Under the pieces are notes generated by a model. It saw nothing but the letters and a program-made list of their open reading frames with translations, had not been told where the DNA came from and did not search any database. The position numbers and the translations under genes are program-made. From contig OX457042.1 in NCBI GenBank assembly GCA_949752735.1, positions 19,484,476 through 19,548,475 on the forward strand: 64,000 nt of DNA. The letters run 5' to 3'. Origin of the DNA: Lumbricus terrestris (lineage: Eukaryota; Annelida; Clitellata; Crassiclitellata; Lumbricidae). Shown one piece after another: positions 1 to 11,100 of this stretch. Every line of letters starts with the position of its first letter. The stretch's first letter is position 1.

Positions 1-2
1 AG

Positions 3-50
3 CAGGTCCATACCATTGACATCTTGGAGCAGCTAGACCACCTTGTCTGA
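3..50 (+). CDS. Possible 3' end of an unidentified gene
   Basis: From the first bases an open frame reads QVHTIDILEQLDHLV and then stops at TGA. The bases AG at 1-2 could be a splice acceptor, so this may be the last exon of a gene lying mostly to the left. I do not recognise the C-terminus. The AT-rich, repeat-poor DNA that follows would suit a 3' UTR, with a candidate AATAAA at 2555-2560. Fifteen codons are too few to be sure; it could be a chance open frame. Confidence 0.3.
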   Translation, partial: QVHTIDILEQLDHLV

Positions 51-1143
51 TTGAAGAGAATATTCGGAGAAAGGCATGAAGGACAACCTGGGTTAATGCC
101 CGTATGTGTCCCACGCTCTCCCTCGAACCTCTCCACTGGTCTGTCCTAACCGGCCTGTGCATCTTACATATATCATAGCATGCTCTAATCATTGCAGGTT
201 GCATTTGCGCAAGGATTATTTTTATGAATCCAATCATGTGCACAATTTAAGCAAGAATTATTTTCATCAATCCAACTGCTAGTTTAGCAAGAATTCCTTC
301 TTGTGATCAATCAAATTTCTGTTCCAATTATAATATCCAGATGATAAAGACAGCTTGCTATATTGTGCAAATAATGAAGAATGTTAAAATAATAAATTAC
401 AGTTTTACAACCTTTCTGGAGGCTTTCACTCACTTTTCCATTGTAATAAAAATTCCTTATTTCTTAAATTTCATCTTGAAATGCAGTTATAGAGTGCGTT
501 TGGGATGTGGCTTGTAGGCTGCAGTTTTGAGTCAGTTGGGCAGACCTATTGTTTACTTATTCAGATACTTCGTTTTCGGTATTACCATCAAATGGTGCAT
601 ACTAAAAAAACCTGAGTCTTGATTCAGACTTGTCATTTCAATAATTCATCGTGTCATAAGGCACAGCTTTGTCTCTTCAAGATAGTAATGCAATGTAATT
701 AAGCCAGATAGTTTATAATCTGAAAATAAATGTGCTGAATTACCACATGTATATTTAAAATTTGATCCTACATCAACTGCATTTAAGACTCTAAAAATGT
801 TATCTGCAATGTATGCTTGAATTAAAACATTCTTTTCTGGAGTTGACCATTGTTGAAACAGGTCATCTCATTGTCTTTATCTTGCCATGCATAAAACTAG
901 AACTGTTCTGCTATGTAGCCTTTCTGTTTGCCGGAAATAGATCTTGTAACTCACTTTCTATATTTTTGTTTTGCTCAGTCGCCTACGAGTGTAATAACTT
1001 TGTTCTTAAATAGTTCTAAACTGCTTAACCTCCATAGGCTGACTCTGAATCTTACTCGACTGATTTTGTGGCTGCTGGCCTGATTATTTTAAAATTAAGA
1101 CTTCATAAATATCTGTAACTTGTTGGGCTAGAGTTTTATAACT
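51..1143. other. AT-rich non-coding stretch, possible 3' UTR
   Basis: Unique-looking AT-rich DNA with no ORF of recognisable composition; the 66-codon frame at 813-1013 looks random. It may be the 3' UTR of the gene that ends at base 50. Confidence 0.4.
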
Positions 1144-1367
1144 TGTATGTATGTATGTATGTGCACTTGTTATAGCGCCCCTTCAAGCTCTCTCTACTCA
1201 GAGGCGCTCCCGAATGCAGAGCGGACACTGCATCGGAGTTTCACGCCGAAGCGCTGAGCAATTGTGAGTGAAGGACTTGCCCAAGGTCTTTACGCGGCGA
1301 GGTGGATTCGAACCTCGAACCTTCCGGCTTCAAGGCAACGACGCCACCACTACACCACCGCGCCCCA
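1144..1367 (-). repeat. tRNA-headed SINE with LINE-like 3' tail
   Basis: Read on the minus strand, this begins with a tRNA-like head holding an A-box-like TGGTGTAGTGG and a B-box GGTTCGAATCC (plus strand near 1305-1317), the two internal RNA polymerase III promoter parts. A short body follows. It then shows GGGAGCGCCTCTGAGTA and GAAGGGGCGCTATA, the same 3' tail as LINE copies in this window such as 20905-21212, and ends in an (ACAT)n run at 1144-1163. Head, body, LINE-matching tail and microsatellite end are the layout of a tRNA-derived SINE mobilised by a partner LINE. Confidence 0.65.
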
Positions 1368-1529
1368 CATAGTATGCTCGGGTGACATCTTCTATATAAT
1401 TATTATGACCCTTTAATGGGTGTCCATATCAGCAACGTGCATACATATTACATAGATACATGTATGCATATTTATCCAAAATATCAATAACATTAGTAAC
1501 TGAATTAAGGTTGCATTCTGGCTTCAGTG

Positions 1530-1765
1530 AAACACCAGAATTCGTCAGTGAGCTCTGTTCCTGCATTCATCCTGCCGGGACGAGGAACAATGCTCTCTAC
1601 AGCATGTCGGGGACCTACTTCATGGTGCTGCACTCGCATCTACAACCTTGCACCAAATCGATCTGCCACAGTCGTTGGACCGTCTTCTTGGAACAGCCTT
1701 CTATGTTACACCTTCCGCTCTTCCACCTCGATTATCCCAGAGACACTTTGAAATAAATCTTAAGG
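1530..1765 (+). repeat. Decayed LINE reverse-transcriptase 3' fragment
   Basis: One frame contains NLAPNRSATVVGPSSWNSL, matching the conserved SxxGPxxWNSLP end of CR1/L2/jockey-type LINE polyproteins. The frame is broken on both sides, so this is a short, dead, 5'-truncated copy. Confidence 0.4.
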
Positions 1766-2611
1766 TGCACCATTCTAGATCTTTTCAGCATTGCTGCATC
1801 ATCTTTATGTGGATTTTCATGTGGATTTCTGATTGTTGTGTGGTTAGCTTTTTGGGCTGTCAACCGAGAAGTTAGGGTTGAAATCTTTGCCAAGACAGAC
1901 ATTTGTTTAGAAAAGTTTTTGATTAACCTGCACAGTAACACTTCTAGAACATCAGGCAAGCCTAAGACACTGCTTTTTTAAATTGAAACCATTGTGTTTG
2001 TGTTAAGACATTAGTGTAATGAGCGTTTAACAATGATTACACTTTATAATGCACTTTTATCTTTAGGGTTCTGACTACCCACCAGATACTTGATCACTGT
2101 TCTTTGGCGCCTGTATCAGCTAATTATTGCTACTTTTCAGGTTTTTTTGGCTAAAACTCTATTCACTTAATCAAGCTTCACAGGACACTACAAAGTTTCT
2201 TATTGATCAGAACATGTTTTGCAGTTCAACTGCTTCTGTGTGGATTTGTGCCGGTGTATAGTCTAATTTAAGACTAAACTAAATTTTTGCAGTACGAAAA
2301 GATTATATATATAGTTGTGTTTTGACCATAGCTATGAAACTCATTGAATAATGCTAACTCTTCAGTGAAATACTATTGCACATTGAATGGCTGAACTTAA
2401 ACACTTTGGTGATAACTAGAACCTGTTGTCATCCATAGTTTTAGTGCCATATAATTACACAAGCCTAATAGAATTGAATGCTTCCTTTTTCTCGGGCATT
2501 CTGATGTTAGATACATTTATATATTGCATTTGCTTTTCTTTTGATGGTTTATTAAATAAACGATTTCATTATTTGCATATTTCCGTGTAACCATTTTATA
2601 GATATTAAAAC
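1766..2611. other. AT-rich intergenic DNA
   Basis: No gene or recognised repeat is seen. A candidate plus-strand polyadenylation signal AATAAA lies at 2555-2560, just before the satellite block. Confidence 0.4.
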
Positions 2612-4075
2612 AACTGCTGAATTTACGTTTTATTAACGTTTTATCCAAGCGTTAGAAGAACGTCTTTGCTAACCATTGTTAAACGTTATAACAACACTGC
2701 GAACGTTGAAGTAACGTTTAATTTTGGTTAGCATAACGCTCTTTCAACGTTTGCATGTAAACGTTTTATAAACGGAAAATCAACTGCCAAATCTACGTTT
2801 TATCAACGTTTTATCCAAGCGTTAGATTAACGTTTCCGCTAACCATTTGCGAACGTTTCATAAAGGCTATACCAAGGTTGAAATAACGTTTAAATTTGGT
2901 TGGCATAACGCTTTTTCAACGTTTGCATACAAACGTTTTGTACACGTAATATCAACTGCCAAATCTACGTTTTTTAACGTTTTATGCAAACGTTAGATGA
3001 ACGTTTTCACTAACCATTTGCGAACGTTTCATAAAGGTTATGCCAACGTTGAAGTAGCGTTTAAATTTGGTTAGCATAACGCTTTTTCAACGTTTGCATG
3101 TAAACGTTTTATGCACGTAATATCAACTGCCAAATCTACGATTTATCAACGTTTTATGCAAACGTTAGATAAACGTTTCTGCTAACCGTTTGTGAACGTT
3201 GGATTAAGGTTATGCCAACGTTTCGGTAACGTTTAATTTTGGTTGGCATAACGTTCATCTAACGTTTGCATGTAAACGTTTTATCGACGTAATATCAACT
3301 GCCAAATCTACGTTTTATCAACGTTTTATGCAAACGTTAGATAAACGTTTCTGCTAACCGTTTGTGAACGTTGGATTAAGGTTATGCCAACGTTTCGGTA
3401 ACGTTTAATTTTGGTTGGCATAACGTTCATCTAACGTTTGCATGTAAACGTTTTATCGACGTAATATCAACTGCCAAATCTACGTTTTATCAACGTTTTA
3501 TGCAAACGTTAGATAAACGTTTCTGCTAACCGTTTGTGAACGTTGGATTAAGGTTATGCCAACGTTTCGGTAACGTTTAATTTTGGTTGGCATAACGTTC
3601 ATCTAACGTTTGCATGTAAACGTTTTATCGACGTAATATCAACTGCCAAATCTACGTTTTATCAACGTTTTATGCAAACGTTAGATAAACGTTTCTGCTA
3701 ACCGTTTGTGAACGTTGGATTAAGGTTATGCCAACGTTTCGGTAACGTTTAATTTTGGTTGGCATAACGTTCATCTAACGTTTGCATGTAAACGTTTTAT
3801 CGACGTAATATCAACTGCCAAATCTACGTTTTATCAACGTTTTATGCAAACGTTAGATAAACGTTTCTGCTAACCGTTTGTGAACGTTGGATTAAGGTTA
3901 TGCCAACGTTTCGGTAACGTTTAATTTTGGTTGGCATAACGTTCATCTAACGTTTGCATGTAAACGTTTTATCGACGTAATATCAACTGCCAAATCTACG
4001 TTTTATTAACGTTTTATCCAAACGTTAGACAAACGTGTCCGCTAACCATTTGCAAACGTTTTATTAACGTTTGTG
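2612..4075. repeat. 172-bp foldback satellite rich in AACGTT
   Basis: Tandem monomers recur at 2950, 3121, 3293, 3465, 3637, 3809 and 3981 (phase marker TATCAACTGCC), a period of 171-172 bp. The monomers from 3293 to 3980 are essentially identical, while those at the left edge (2612-3120) and the last partial one are diverged. Each central monomer has nine exact AACGTT hexamers. It is also an imperfect dyad: ATGCAAACGTTAGAT on one half matches the reverse complement of the other half. No long ORF is present. It ends next to the outer end of the left inverted-repeat arm. Confidence 0.93.
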
Positions 4076-4263
4076 TGCTGCAGGGGTAGGCGTGAACTTA
4101 CGAAGGTCAGAAACCCAGGTCAGACATTCTCAGGTAGCGAGTGGCTCAGCTGTAACACTAATCAGATTTAACTTAGTGTACCAGCAAGGCAGCAATAATT
4201 ATATGCATTATATAAAATCTTAAAGGCAATTCTTTAAATGACCATTTGCGTTTACATGCATGG

Positions 4264-4277
4264 CAACACACACACGC

Positions 4278-4323
<46 letters not shown>

Positions 4324-4372
4324 CCGCACTCACCCACCCAACCCCCCCCCCACACACACAATCATACACTTA
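4264..4372. repeat. (CA)n microsatellite
   Basis: A CA dinucleotide run with CG interruptions and a short C tract. The corresponding place in the right arm (about 14172-14195) has only a short GT run, so the tract expanded in the left arm or shrank in the right. Confidence 0.9.
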
Positions 4373-4758
4373 ATGAGACCCACACAGGTCACTTCTCATA
4401 ACTGGTATATGGCTTCTCATAGATATCTTTTTAAATAAAATAAACTGAAATAAAATATTTGTATAGCACTAAGTAATTTGAGCAATTATGCTCACTCAAT
4501 ATCAAAACATGCTGACCATTTCCTGGAAAACCTCAAACCTACAATCTTTGCCTTTCATTACGAGTGCTCAACCGAATTCATCTCTTAACTGAGAACGATA
4601 ACTGATGCAACCGTACAACCATCCATATCATTAATCTGTTTTAAAGGCTCCAAACAACTGTTCTATCACAACCCATTTAAACAACTCTAAAAAAGATGTA
4701 CTGTATGATGTCAAAGTGAACTTCCTATTGTTTGCTGCTATAGACAGTTTCTGTTTAA

Positions 4759-5604
4759 CCCTTTAAAGGGCATATGGCCCTGAACAGTTGCAACAATAAT
4801 AATTACACATTATATGCCTGCTAACTAACCATAAGCTTATAGAGGGAATATATTCGTCATGTGGAAAAATTGACTTTAAAAAAATGACAATATTGTGTCC
4901 TATACCCATGAAGCCGAATCTTGTAGTGGCAACATTGTCGCCACTGCCCATGAAGCCGAAACTTGTAGTGGCAACATTGTCGCCACTGCCCACTAAGCCC
5001 AAATGAACAAATTAGAAACAATTAAGTGAAACCAAAAAGCAGTGTTGTTGTCAATCATGTAAGAAACATTAGTAAAAATATTAGGGAATTACAGAGTACA
5101 GTTTCGTACTAATTAAGTGGCTATTTGTGTTTCAAGTGCAGTTCACTTATGAAAATCTGCGAAACATGGGTATATGCATAGAGTGACACCGCACGCACTA
5201 CAGGCAATCTTCGACCGTTTGTTGTTCAGCTGGGTGCTGCAAGGCCTGCACATGCGATATTTATCTATGCATGTGGACTCGCATGATGACAGACGAATGT
5301 TGTCTGGAACACCAGCTCCTTTACGGTTGAGTGAGTTTCGACGTGATTTGCGCCTAATGAAAGAGCCACATCTATTTTTAGTTCTGAATTTCTTAGAGAG
5401 TCTACCATAGAGATATCTGGCTGGACTGGGCTGGGAGCGCCTCTGAGTAGTTTCTTGAAGGGGCGCTATATAAATGCTAATAATGAATGAATAAATGAAT
5501 CTGGTGAATGAAAACATAATAATATGCTTGCAGGAACGTCTCCAGTGCCTTCTAAGTACATCGACCATTTGGAAAACATAATATTGCCTCTACCCTTTAA
5601 AGGG
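4759..5604. mobile_element. piggyBac-like non-autonomous element
   Basis: Both ends read CCCTTTAAAGGG (4759-4770 and 5593-5604), and each is flanked by TTAA (4755-4758 and 5605-5608). TTAA target duplication with CCC-starting inverted ends is the signature of piggyBac transposons. The other inverted-repeat arm (around 13440) lacks the element and reads straight across the site, so this is an insertion relative to an empty site. Inside are two copies of a roughly 42-bp direct repeat (about 4905-4995) and a LINE tail (5180-5490). No transposase is seen. The palindromic end makes the true inverted-repeat length uncertain. Confidence 0.75.
5180..5490 (+). repeat. 5'-truncated LINE tail inside the piggyBac-like element
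   Basis: A decayed frame resembling the LINE polyprotein end leads to GGGAGCGCCTCTGAGTA, GAAGGGGCGCTATATAAAT and an (AATGA)n-like tail. The tail matches other LINE copies in the window. It is nested in the 4759-5604 element. Confidence 0.55.
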
Positions 5605-5624
5605 TTAACTAACACACTATATGC

Positions 5625-5797
5625 CACTGTATTCATTCATTTCAAGAATTTATATAGCACCCCTTCAATAAATCCACTCAAAGGCGCCACCAGTCCAACC
5701 ACGGTGAAACAAAAAGTTTTAAGGAGCCTGTAAAACAGACACTGACGAGTCAACACTAGATAACAGGCGCATCTCCAACGAGAGACTACTCCAGACA
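5625..5797 (-). repeat. LINE tail within the left inverted-repeat arm
   Basis: On the minus strand this ends with the GGCGCC..GAAGGGGTGCTATATAAATTC tail. The same copy lies in the right arm at about 13200-13430 in the opposite orientation, so the LINE inserted before the inverted duplication arose. Confidence 0.55.
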
Positions 5798-5805
5798 GAT
5801 GGACC

Positions 5806-6027
5806 TAGGGGCGGATGTATGGGGCCCCCATTCAAAGATTTGCAGATGACATCCCCCATCAGAATTCAACAAGCTTCCAATGAATGCAGCTTAGAATTTT
5901 TCTTTAAAAAGGCTTAAATAAAGAGACAAAAGTCATCAGCTTTTCGTCGAAACGCCAATTAAATTTTTTTGTCCTAAGACCAACAATTTTGCCCCCTCTC
6001 CTTCAAAAATTTCTGTATCTGCCCCTG
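5806..6027. mobile_element. hAT-type MITE (222 bp) with 8-bp target duplication
   Basis: The element is flanked by perfect GATGGACC copies (5798-5805 and 6028-6035). Its ends, TAGGGGCGGAT and the inverted CAGGGGCAGAT, form short terminal inverted repeats. The right arm of the large inverted repeat has the unfilled site in this position, which confirms insertion. 8-bp duplications with CAGGGGC-type ends fit a non-autonomous hAT element. Confidence 0.8.
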
Positions 6028-6480
6028 GATGGACCCACAACTGAGAAAGCACAAAAAACACTGACAGGTTGAGTATGTCTGGTGATGGGTCATATTACCA
6101 AATAATTATGTCTATCAGAGTTCTTGCCACATTTGTGTCTGTTATTTCCATATAAAACTTTTAAGAGTGCAGTACGTGGCAATGGCAAACCACATCTGTT
6201 AACATGCCAAGAGAATCGTCATGAAACACAGCAAACCAAAGAACAATGGAGAATGTGTGTCAGGACGATCGCTAGAGCTCTACGAGATGACAGCACAAAT
6301 TAAGCTCCTAGGTGACAAGGTGGCAGCTGGTCAAGGTTGGGCGCAAACTGCGAACCGCCAAACCCCATCTGAGCATTATCATTGCCCATTACTGCATCGA
6401 ACTGGTTTGTGTGAGGGTCCCCAGTACCATTGTTAAAATAAAGTTGTAACAAACTAAAAATGCACCCGTGCAGTCATTGA

Positions 6481-7096
6481 AGCATGACCGGATTTAAGCT
6501 GGTGCTACACGGGCTCCAGCCCATGACCCCACCACTTAGATAAGACCCCACCACTTATATAGGACCCCACCAGTTGCAGTTTTATTTTTTGTCCCTTCAG
6601 CGCGTACCCATTAATTTTTTTATTAATGATCGAAGGGATTCTAAGAGTCTTGCAACCGGAGTGAGTAGTACAGGCTTCTGATTTGTCCACTTTACTCGCT
6701 AATATTGTGCACGAGTAGCGTTCTATAAGCAGGACAGCTTCAGCAACAGCAGCTGTTGACAAATCATCTTCCTTTTGACTCAAGCTTAGGTAGCCTGCTG
6801 ATGTAGGCAGATACGTACAGTGTCAGAGGTGTTTCCCTCGACTTGGTCCGCATGCAGCAAACAACGAACAGCTCGAGACCTCTGCGCTGGACAGCGTCCT
6901 GAGCTCCATGGCCCTCACCACGAGTATCATGTAGTGGAGTGAAAGGTCCTGCTGCAGGCAGTGAGTATTCTGTCTTAACTCAAGGACTCCTATATCATTA
7001 GCGCGATGCAATGTATCTAGATGTCTATAACGAGACACAGGCCTCGCCCTCTTTCAATAATGCCTGTAGGCTATATACTTACTGGTATAATGGTAG
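6481..7096. other. Intergenic DNA without a recognised gene
   Basis: Short frames only. A threefold ACCCCACCA(C/G)TT(A/G)-like motif occurs at 6525-6575. No protein family or complete repeat is recognised. Confidence 0.4.
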
Positions 7097-7318
7097 CAGT
7101 GGCGGCTCCGGGGGCTAGGGGGCCAAGTCCCATATAAAAGGCAATCCGGGGGCTATAGGCCTTCCTAAAAACGCCATCCGGGGTTTTGTGACATGTAAAA
7201 CTGAAAGATTTCGGCCGGTGACTAAAAAAAAGGTCGTCAGAAATTTTGGCGGATGAAAATGGAAAGTTTCCTACGCGAGGATTCAACCCCCAAAACTGAA
7301 ATCCTGGCGCCGCCACAA
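7097..7318. mobile_element. hAT-type MITE, CAGTGGCGG family
   Basis: The left end CAGTGGCGGCTCC and the inverted right end TTGTGGCGGCGCC form terminal inverted repeats. AATGGTAG is duplicated exactly on both sides (7089-7096 and 7319-7326). The interior has the TTTTTTTAGTCACCGG and AAAATTTCTGACGACC blocks that recur in the related copies at 18330-18536 and 35855-36088 and in other fragments of the window. Confidence 0.8.
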
Positions 7319-7688
7319 AATGGTAGGCCTATAATTGTTTTAGGGAATATAATAGGACCACAATATGTTAACCATAATGTTATAACCATATGTTATTTAT
7401 AACCATATGTTATAATGTTCTACGGTTCGAGAACTTGGTAGGGCCATGGAAACCCTGGAGGCTTGGATGCATGTCCTCTAACCGTTTAATTGCGACTGAA
7501 CCTTAATTACCAAGACGCAATATATCTGGTTTGGGACGCGTCAACAACTGGCAAAAATTGATACGAAAGCATAGCATATATATATGGGGCCTAGCACCAT
7601 AGAGTTTCCTTTGATTACTTTCCCACCTTTTGTGCGGAACCTTGGTAATTGCAAGAGCTAACTTTATATGAAATTAACCTGCTAGGTT

Positions 7689-8022
7689 ATGCCGAAGCTG
7701 TTACTATCAGCTGCATCATGCAGCTTAAGGTGGTCTCCCGCTCTCTGTATTTTGCTGGGCATTCAGCGTCGATCCACCCTTCGATCGGCGAACCAAACTG
7801 AGCTTCTGGTACCCCGCTCGCGGACTGCTATCCGACAGCGTCGTTCATTCTCTGTCGCTGGTCCTACCATGGCCTCTCTGTTACGCTGCGCTGTTCCTTA
7901 AGAACCTCAAAACTGTCTTAACTAGCCGTGTTTGAGTCGGGAGCGCTTCTGAGTAGCCTTACTAACCTACAAAAAGAGGCGCTATATAAAATTTATAAAA
8001 TAAATAAATAAATAAATGTGGA
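7689..8022 (+). repeat. 5'-truncated LINE copy with tail
   Basis: A frame ending in RQRRSFSVAGPTMASLLR matches the conserved C-terminal block of CR1/L2-like LINE reverse transcriptases. It is followed by GGGAGCGCTTCTGAGTA, GAGGCGCTATATAAA and an (AAAT)n tail. It lies 150 bp upstream of the SENP8 start codon. Confidence 0.65.
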
Positions 8023-8173
8023 GCTATAAAATTATAATCTACCAATATTATAGTTTTCCGTTGCCAGATGGCACTCCTGCTGACTTAAATCTGGCGACAG
8101 GAAGTGAAGTCTAAAAGATGGAAATATTTTTAAAATACGAGAGGCCTACTTAATATCAAGGCAGATAGTTATT

Positions 8174-11100
8174 ATGGCCGCGCGAGACGATGTTGTTTTA
8201 AGTTTTCACGACAGCCTAATCCGACAGTCGGATTTCAGTCTCCTCGGAAAAAAATGTTGGCTCAACGACAACGTCATCGGATTTGCTTTCGAGTGATTTG
8301 ATGCAGATTTTGTACTCTTTTGTAACCCTTTTTCCAATATCGCCTGCCTCATGCGTTTTATTCGTTCGACTTGGTCTAGATATGTTGTTTCCACGTACAG
8401 CGAACTTGCTGCACGTGTGCTTCTATTGTATTCAATTTTATTTGTGAATTTATAACGCGTATCTCACAGAATTAACTAATCAGAAGCGTACTTCCGAAGT
8501 CTTGCTATCCGAAATCCGAAACAATATTAAGAAACAGACCGGGTAGATGTTAACGACGGCTCGGTAGCCGATATGCAGCAAGTAAACAGTATGGCCATCA
8601 CAGATCGGTGCAGAATAAAGCGCTCTGATCTACGACGACCGATAACCCAATATTTCTGCAAAAGTAAGTCGGCCAGGCAGTGATCAAAAGGTCACAAAAG
8701 CGTATATTTTCAGACATATTAATAAGCTTTAATAAGCTAAAGAACACAACAAAATTGATTGATCTTAAACACCTACCGTCTGTTTATCAATTCAAACGCA
8801 AATGTTTCAGCAAAGAACAGCTTTGGGACAATCAGGCCTTTAGAAGTAAAATCAAGACGCATGCATTCTGGCTTGGCTCTGCCTATAGCCCAATAGACCT
8901 AATTATGATATGTTACTATGTTTAAACGGTAGAAAAAGTCATATAATTCTGAATCAGTAAAAGTCACTTCTAAGAATTATCCTGTTGCTGGTAGCCGAAA
9001 TAATATTACAAAAGGCTTATATAGCGCTATTTTTAGTCATATCCATCGCTATACTCAGTTAATATAAAATTATATCACATGATAAACTATAGGGCCTGAT
9101 CATTGGGCATCTAGAAGCTGTAGATAGCTACTCTATACTTACTTACTTTACACGACAGCTTATTTTAGCTTATTTACCAAGTGTATTCGTATACTTTGAT
9201 TGTGTTCTTTAGCTTATTTAAGCTTATTAATATTTCTGAAAATATACATTTTCATGGTCTTCTGATCAATGACTGACTTACTTACTTTCATGGAATCCTC
9301 GTTAGCTATCGATCGTTGTAGGTCAGAGCGCTCTATTCTGCCCCGATCTGTGATCACTTGCTGCATGTCGGCTACTGAGCCGTCGTTATCATCTACACAG
9401 AACTGTACTTTGTTATTATTATTGTACTGTTTAAACTTGCATACAGTGTTAGCGTGTAGTTACTTTGTTGTTGGCGATCCATTGGTGGGTTTGAATTAAT
9501 TATTGACTGACTAAATTTACAGTTGACTTATTCCTTGCAAAGTGATTTCAGACTTTTACCACGACTCTACACTTTAGTTCTTAGTTATGTTGTGTGTATG
9601 CAACTGTATGACGTGTCTGTTCGCTCAAAAGGTACTTTGAGAAGGAGGTCTTTGCAGAATACTCCTCTGTTGTGAGTTTTGTTGGACCACACGTTACCCA
9701 ATGCTTCAAAATGATGTCATGTAAGTTCATATATTGTGAAGTTTATGGTATCTCATTGCTTAATAATAATTCAGACTGTAAAATAACTGACATTATTGTA
9801 TTAAACAGAATAATAATTCTGATCTGAAGTCATGAATATGGCCTTCAAAATTTAACTCGGTTTGCAATTTCTCTGTAACAGAATTGAGGGAAGTTGCTCC
9901 TCTGGTTTTACAAGACCCTCCCACTGGATCTTCCTGGTTGCAGTGCGCATCTGGACCTCAGTTGTGTTACTCTTTTACCTGACGGCTTTACACTACCTCT
10001 GAACAAAGAGATTCCCCATATATTATGCCGTTGCTGATGTATGTCCTTTTCTTAGTGGTGCAGAATTGTATATATTCAAGTACATTTATTCGCACATTTT
10101 GCTCTTGCCAAAGGCTGTTTCCTTACCAACCACCATTTTTACCCTACTTCATTAATTGCTTGCTGCCTTCAATAATTTTGAATCACTGTTTGTGATTGAT
10201 GTGTTCTCTTTAGTTGATGAAGCAAAGTTGTTGATTGAGCCGTTGGATCTGACTAAGAAAGAGCTGGCGTTCTTTGCTGTCAGTGACCACATGTCTGAAG
10301 ATGCTGGTGGAACTCACTGGTAACTGAAACTGGTTTCGTAGCATGTTAAAACTGAAGCCAACTTCACACAATATGACTTAAAACCAGTTTAATATGTTAA
10401 ACAACTTAAAGTACATGGTGCTTTATTTGACCACTTGACATTCGTCTGAATCATGCACTTCAAGGCATAGTGCCTACGAATACTTGTAGTCTCTCATTTC
10501 TTATTGTTATCACGTACCTACCGTAAATTTCTTATTTCTTTCAAAACATAAAAAAAATCTACATTACAAGAAGTCAGTGCTGAGTTGACCAAGTTACCAA
10601 GTTAGGTTTTCACAAACACATTGAGCTCATTTTAATAGTTAAATGGACATTCCATCAAGAGTTGAGAGCAATAACCTTGTATGTGTTTTTCCGTATTTTA
10701 GGAGTCTTCTTGTGCTTTCGGTAACCAGCAAGATTTGCTACCATTATGATTCGATATCTGATCAAAACAGGGAGTCTGCACAACAGATTTTTGTTATTTT
10801 GAATAAAATCTTTAAAGGTTAATATTACTCAATCTGATATAATCTAGAAACTTCTACAGCTCCATTGCCATAATGCACAGGGCATCGGTCAATAGTTGCT
10901 TCTTAGCAAAACTACTTCCTGAAATTAAATCTTTTGGATAGTACTGTCAGTTTCTGTTAATGGTATATTTTTATTAATATCATTTTATTATTATTTTTTA
11001 CCCAAAGGTATTTAGGATCCTTCAGGAACTTCATTTCTAACTACTGTTTAAAAACTATTCCAGAATAGCCCTAATCGTCAATTTCTTGGCTGGCGAAAGT

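Larger units (their letters stand above)
4085..6480 (+). repeat. Left arm of a long inverted repeat around SENP8
   Basis: This segment matches the reverse complement of 12950-14390 along almost its whole length. Shared landmarks include the CTTACGA..GTCAGAAACCCAGGTC end, a CA-rich stretch, an AATAAA cluster near 4434-4460, the TCTTAACTGAGAACGA block, a LINE tail and the GGTTGGGCGCAAACTGCGAACCGCC block. It is longer than its partner because it carries two later insertions, at 4759-5604 and 5806-6027. The outer end is homologous to the region just after the PHYHIP-like stop codon. Confidence 0.85.

Noticed and set aside
3121..4075. Regular repeats resembling a CRISPR array
   Set aside because: The repeat fills the whole 172-bp period with no variable spacers, no cas genes exist, and the DNA is eukaryotic.
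4173..4438. Frames rich in Val/Cys or His/Thr
   Set aside because: Translation of the CA microsatellite.
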